Shown piece after piece: positions 59,581 to 64,000 of a DNA stretch of 64,000 nt; the stretch's first letter is position 1; each line of letters opens with the position of its first letter. The translations under genes and the position numbers were made by a program. The notes beneath the pieces are model-generated. The model did not search any database and was not told the DNA's origin. It worked only from the letters and a program-made list of their open reading frames with translations. The stretch is taken from contig NC_080564.1 in the NCBI RefSeq assembly GCF_030253575.1, positions 3,640,501-3,704,500 of the forward strand. Direction: 5' to 3'. The DNA comes from Rhododendron vialii (Eukaryota > Streptophyta > Magnoliopsida > Ericales > Ericaceae).

Positions 59581-60753
59581 ATGGTGATAGAGGAAGTCCA
59601 CGAGGCACTGCCTCTTCTCTCATTGAACCATGTCTCCCTTTTGGTAAGGTCGGTGTGGACTTCTGTGCAGTTCTACGAGGACGTCCTGGGGTTTGGTCTC
59701 ATCAAACGCCCCTCTTCTTTCAATTTCCATGGAGCTTGGTCATTTCTCTCTCCTTCTCTCTTCCTCTCTCCCACTAGCACACACCTATTACCAGAGTATC
59801 ATGTTTCCAAACAATGCCTCTTTTTTTTTAATCCGCTCCAAACATGCATTTCAAAACATAATTTGCTGTGTTGTTGGGCGATATAAAGCGAAGCAGAAAT
59901 GTCTTCCTATCCATGTCAACATTTTCTTTAGAAGAAAAAAAATCAATGAATAAAGTAAAAACCTTGAGAGAATGGAGCTTTTGCAAGACAATGTGTTAAA
60001 TTAAAAATTTAAAATGATCATAAAGGGTTCTTAATGTTTTTTCATCAATTATTTTGGAAACTGATTTTGTGTCTCATTGTACATTTATCGGCCCAAAGAA
60101 CTACATTCTAACATTGTAATCCCTAGAACCCTACCCCCTATCATATCACAGTTGACAACGTATCGCACACCACCGTTCCTATATCCCGAGAATCCTGACT
60201 TCTAACAAAGTGCACATTTCACATATCAAACTACATGTAAATAATTATCTGATACTTTTCCAGGTTGTTCAACTATGGAATTGGGATCCACTTACTTGAG
60301 AATGAGTCCATTGATGAGTATGATGCCATTAACGAACCACGACCTATCAATCCAAAGGATAATCACATCTCCTTTCAAGTAAGAAATAGACGATCTTCTT
60401 CTTCCTCTTCTTCAGAATTGATGTCTTATTTTCTTTTTCTTTTTGTCTTGTAACAGTGCACAGATGTTGGACTTGTCAAGAGAAGGTTGGAAGCCATGGG
60501 AATGAGATACACCACAGCCGTGGTGGAGGAGGAAGGGATCCAGGTGGATCAGGTGTTCTTCCATGATCCAGATGGCTACATGATCGAAATCTGCAACTGT
60601 GATAACCTTCCAGTCCTTCCTATCTCTTCTTCCTGCCCATTGAAGCCCAGTAATGGAAATTATTACAAGAAGATGGCAGAAAGTAAATGTGAACTGATGG
60701 AGATTGTTATGATGAAGAGCCTGAGCAGGGACATGATGAACTTTTCGTTCTAA
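59581..60753 (+). CDS. Glyoxalase I / VOC-superfamily protein, 3 exons
   Basis: Exons 59581-59738, 60264-60378 and 60457-60753 join in phase to 189 aa. It is one vicinal-oxygen-chelate domain of the plant GLYI4/GLYI7-like group, annotated as lactoylglutathione lyase family. Visible blocks are LSLNHVSLLVRSVWTSVQFY with candidate metal ligand His17, FYEDVLGFGLIKRP, WLFNYGIGIHLLE with His62 and Glu65, ISFQCTDVGLVKRRLEAMG, and FFHDPDGYMIEICNCDNLP with Glu135. Canonical glyoxalase I detoxifies methylglyoxal with glutathione; members of this group are often not active in that reaction, so the substrate is uncertain. There is no targeting peptide, so it is probably cytosolic. The tail after 150 is variable. 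Confidence 0.93.
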
Positions 60754-60783
60754 TTTACGTTGTGAGAGATTAATCTCTTCTAC

Positions 60784-60985
60784 ATATATTGTTCTTATGC
60801 TCCATAGAGGAATAACTATGGATGGAAGATTGTTATTTTCTATTTTTTTGTTGTTCCTGTATTTTAATAAATTTGCTATTTTCCATATATTGTTCGTATG
60901 CTCCATAGAGGAATAACTATGGATGGAAGATTGTTATTTTCTATTTTTTTGTTGTTCCTGTATTTTTTTGTTGTTGTTCCTGTAT
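60784..60985. repeat. Tandem duplication in the 3' flank of the VOC gene
   Basis: A unit of about 101 bp starting atatattgttc(t/g)tatgctcc and containing gaggaataactatggatgg occurs at 60784 and 60885 in direct orientation. The copies are nearly identical, so it is a recent local duplication, possibly within the 3' UTR. Confidence 0.88.
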
Positions 60986-61477
60986 TTCAATAAATTTTCT
61001 ATTGTTTTGTTGTTCCTTGTATTTCAATTACAAGGATGTATGTGTGGTTGTATTTAGATATTTTAACTGGTGTGCTGTGTGCGCCATAAAATTTTCAGGA
61101 ACCAAATTCCCATTTATTAACCACAAAAACTGAAACAGTTAACACACACACACACACACACAGTAAACATCAAAATTGTTGTTGGAAGAGGTTGAACAAC
61201 CCAAAAATGATGCAGTTTTTATGGGAATTTGGACATCGAAAACAGTGTTACATAACTTCAAAAGGGGGCACACCAAATGTGATTTCCAATTTCCCACTAT
61301 ATATCAGTATATACGCATAAACATATAGACATAGAACCATATCTACACACCTATAGGTATAGATGATAAATACCCAGAACTGCAATATCACCCTCCAGAG
61401 CTTATGCATGGAAGAATCCCAATATTGCTGCTACATACCTATTTGACTAAGAATACAGAGGATGATAATCTCATAAA
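60986..61477. other. Spacer between convergent VOC and PPR genes
   Basis: Contains a CA microsatellite (61143-61162) and the 3' flanks of both genes. Nothing else was recognised. Confidence 0.55.
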
Positions 61478-62506
61478 TCAAGACACAGCATCCCCAGCAA
61501 ACAGGCGATTACAAATCATTTCCTCCAAAGGAACCATGCCTGGACCATTGCCATCAGCATGCACATTCTTCTTCTTCTCCTTCCTGAATTGTTCTAATTC
61601 CTGAACTCTGCCACTTTTCTCAAGACCTGCTAATAGCACATTGTATGTACCCAGTGCAACATCAATCCCTTTGCTCCTCATAACCGTGAACACTTCAAGT
61701 CCTTTATTAGCCTTCCCTGAGGAAAAGTATGCAACGATTAAAGCAGTGTAAGTGGCTGTATTCTTCTGGTCATCAAGCAATAGATCAAATATCTTTGCAC
61801 AAGAAGCAGGCTTTCTGGCACAACCAAGCCTATAAATTAACAGTGATCCCAAATATGTTCCTAGAGAAATTCCAGCCCTATTCATTTCCTCAACAACGTC
61901 CACAACCTTTGGAAATGAATTTGTTCTGATGAAGACACCCAGTAAGGCAAGATATGCAGGTCTCCCAATCCTTAGACCCATTTTCACACTGTATTCAAAT
62001 GCCAATAAAGCACCGTTGGGCCGGGAATGATCACTGTTCAATTCAATGATGGATGAGATGATCCTATGGTCCAACTGAGTATTCTTATCCATCATGCCGG
62101 CAAGCAAGCAGTCAATGGCAACAAAATTTTGCCTTCTCAACAAATATAATACAAGTCCTTCATCTATAGTGGAGTTAATATTAGTTGTAATTGCATTGCA
62201 GTCTTCTGTCTTTTCCTTGTTGTCACATTGGATTTGAAAATGCGGATTAACTTGTCGTAGGAGAGCATCACTCTCCTCTGCCATTTTCAAAGTTTCAAGA
62301 GCTTCCATATAAACAGGATAACGGAGGACAAGGGAGTTTTCTTTCATATACCGAAGAATATGAGTAATTGGCCATGTTTCGCTTGTCTTGCAAAATTTCT
62401 GAACCAGAATATTGCATGTAGCTTTATCAGGTTGAACCCCAGCTTCCTGCATTTTGTTGAAAATCTCTATAACTTCTCCGTATTTTCCTGATTCATTGAA
62501 AAAGAG
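61478..62506 (-). CDS. Pentatricopeptide-repeat protein, 3'-terminal exon (partial)
   Basis: A minus-strand exon from an acceptor ending attatcag (exon starts 62506, phase 0) to a stop at 61478 encodes about 342 residues. It opens LFFNESGKYGEVIEIFNKM, then QEAGVQPDKATCNILVQKFC, a textbook 35-residue PPR motif. Later repeats include GRPAYLALLGVFIRTNSFPK, MNRAGISLGTYLGSLLIYRL, TYTALIVAYFSSGKANKGLE and GTYNVLLAGLEKSGRVQELE. PPR proteins bind organelle RNA and act in its editing, splicing or stability. No DYW/E extension is visible, so it is a P-class protein. The end (PLEEMICNRLFAGDAVS) recalls At2g01390-like proteins, not firmly. N-terminal exons and the targeting peptide are not visible up to 64000, so the 5' end is probably outside the window or past a long intron. 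Confidence 0.85.
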   Translation of the reverse strand, partial: LFFNESGKYGEVIEIFNKMQEAGVQPDKATCNILVQKFCKTSETWPITHILRYMKENSLVLRYPVYMEALETLKMAEESDALLRQVNPHFQIQCDNKEKTEDCNAITTNINSTIDEGLVLYLLRRQNFVAIDCLLAGMMDKNTQLDHRIISSIIELNSDHSRPNGALLAFEYSVKMGLRIGRPAYLALLGVFIRTNSFPKVVDVVEEMNRAGISLGTYLGSLLIYRLGCARKPASCAKIFDLLLDDQKNTATYTALIVAYFSSGKANKGLEVFTVMRSKGIDVALGTYNVLLAGLEKSGRVQELEQFRKEKKKNVHADGNGPGMVPLEEMICNRLFAGDAVS

Positions 62507-64000
62507 CTGATAATTTAGCTATACAACCTAACAAATCCAATCACAGCAGCAGAGTGCAGTGGAGTTCAGATAGCGTTGTGCCTGTCAGCGTAATGAAAAT
62601 TATGTTCTTTTCTAAATAAATAAGAAAAGAAGAAACATACAGGTAGAATCAGGGCATCTGAAAATGTAAGTTCGAGGTGACATGAGGGACGCTGTACATT
62701 GCTTAACTTTGACACTTGAAGATGTTATACATACATATCTTGTACATCTGAAGAGGATGGTTCAACCCAGGAATATTCTGGTCTGGTTTAGCAAGAATTT
62801 TCCTAGTTGGAACTTTATGGAGTTGCTTAGCAGCTGGGGCCAGACTATCAAGCCTGAGGAAGTTCCCTTGGTATCCAATTGCGGTGAAAATTGGTAGTCT
62901 TAAAACAACTACCCACGGTCAGCGACATTAAACTTTTGGGCCACTCAACTCAGTCAGAGATGAATTACAAACTTACAACCAGAAAGAGTGTATTTTCCCT
63001 TTCTCATGTTTATTTGGCGCCCTTTACTAGACACAAAATCACTCCTTCCTATCTACTCATTTGTCCGTTTCAATTACACGTTACCAAAATATCGTAAACA
63101 CGTCTGCTTTCCCTGGGGAAGGCAGGCCCCGACCAAATATGAGATCAACACATATCTTCTATCTAAATTTTTCATATCTTGCACAAATGAGTTTATTTTT
63201 AGTTTTCTTTTCCCTCACTCCTTTGGTTGCTACCATACATCTCCATGGAATGAAATGTTTTAAGCGTATATGGACACAAGTCCTTTCTTTCATACCCCTT
63301 ACTACAAACGACAACAAATTCAAATGTTTGCATCATGTTAAATCGAATTTGTCTAATGTATGATTGGGTATAAATTATCAATGTATTGCAATGACATAAG
63401 AAGGCCACAAGATTCTAAAATAAGAAGCAAATAATAAGGTGATACTGGACTGGAAGCATCAAGCAACAGACTTATACCACAATAATCTATTCACCTAACT
63501 GGAATTGGGCGATAAAAAGGACAAATGCAACAAAAGGTATTCAAAAGTTCTGAAGTCAGTTATGTCTACTTTGACCTTCTCCCCATTCAGAATGGGAGAA
63601 AGGTTTCTCAAGAGCCAAAATGGTAGACAATTGAATTTCACAATTCAGGAATTAATAAATGAACTACAACTACGAGAAAACCAATTGAACAAGATTGATT
63701 ATAGATCCCGAAAGGAACAGAAGTTAAACTATATAAAGAGGAAGAATGGGAAGATGGTAAGTCAGATTGGAGCACCTCGAGTATTTGTGTTGATGACCAC
63801 TGGTCTAAATCATATGTTCCCTAAGATGACTATAGGACAAGACAAAGCTTAATTAAAAAGAAGACTAAAACATCCTTGATGAGGAATGCATGGTTCAAAA
63901 AGAGAAAGTGGACAAACTTAACTAGATAGTGGTAATCTAGACATATCATGATATCAAATGACACCAATCAAAAAATTGGAGAGGAAAGAGTCATATAATA
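62507..64000. other. Region upstream of the PPR exon: long intron or spacer
   Basis: No second PPR exon was recognised on the minus strand. A minus-strand open stretch of about 70 codons near 62690-62915 (containing LRLDSLAPAAKQLHKVP) ends near a possible donor (gtatgt at 62736), but its phase does not fit the PPR acceptor. The 115-codon plus-strand frame at 63505-63852 has no recognisable homology. Confidence 0.45.

Noticed and set aside
62690-62915. Possible upstream exon of the PPR gene on the minus strand
   Set aside because: Its likely donor leaves phase 1 while the PPR acceptor needs phase 0, and it has no PPR motif.
63505-63852. 115-codon plus-strand frame near the right edge
   Set aside because: Low-complexity, Lys/Asn/Gln-rich translation without a recognisable domain; it may be intronic to the PPR gene.
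1-64000. CRISPR arrays, operons, rRNA or phage-like modules
   Set aside because: The window is plant nuclear DNA with spliced genes; no such arrays or modules were seen.

Overview
The window is nuclear DNA from a flowering plant, almost certainly a eudicot. The host genes have plant-type exon/intron structure with GT-AG introns. They encode plant-specific or plant-typical proteins: the WW-less Pin1 form, the MUR1-type GDP-mannose dehydratase, an At4g36180-like receptor kinase, a pentatricopeptide protein, and histone H1 with Lys/Pro/Ala-rich tails. The spacers are AT-rich and full of MITEs, CT/GA microsatellites and LTR elements. I cannot name the species; the style would fit a woody eudicot, but that is a guess.

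Layout, left to right. 1-2008: last two exons of a coiled-coil protein whose start lies before the window (+). 3510-7970: MSRA5-like methionine sulfoxide reductase relative (+, 4 exons). 9862-12431: Pin1-type prolyl isomerase (+, 2 exons), with a striking 98-nt hairpin in its intron. 14474-16663: GDP-mannose 4,6-dehydratase (+, 2 exons). 17554-21683: six-exon coiled-coil protein resembling BORC subunit 5 (-). 23053-23958: histone H1 (+, 2 exons). 24579-24917: RNase H-like fragment. 26389-32240: V-ATPase subunit c (+, 3 exons); its 5.3 kb second intron holds a hAT-type MITE, a miniature LTR element (TRIM) and a palindrome of about 850 bp. 32241-39524: gene-free, rich in foldback MITEs and a 0.4 kb tandem duplication. 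39525-48442: a young Ty1/copia element of Sirevirus type (-), with a solo LTR of another element inserted in it. 48443-52196: gene-free, with a MULE-like foldback. 52197-55622: single-exon LRR receptor-like kinase (-). 59581-60753: glyoxalase-I-family protein (+, 3 exons). 61478-62506: last exon of a PPR protein (-), whose 5' part is not visible.

The genes are ordinary single-copy housekeeping or signalling loci and do not form a pathway or cluster. Intron phases were checked by hand and each complete multi-exon model closes to a full-length protein: 253, 120, 372, 207, 207, 164 and 189 aa.

I did not find a clearly new biological system. The observations most worth following are the near-perfect hairpin in the Pin1 intron, a hAT-like MITE family with two exact 8-bp target duplications plus a third copy, all in introns, the long palindrome in the V-ATPase intron, the small membrane-protein ORF in the Sirevirus, and the loss of canonical catalytic residues in the MSRA5-like protein and the receptor kinase. 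All positions and identities were read by eye; no database search was run.
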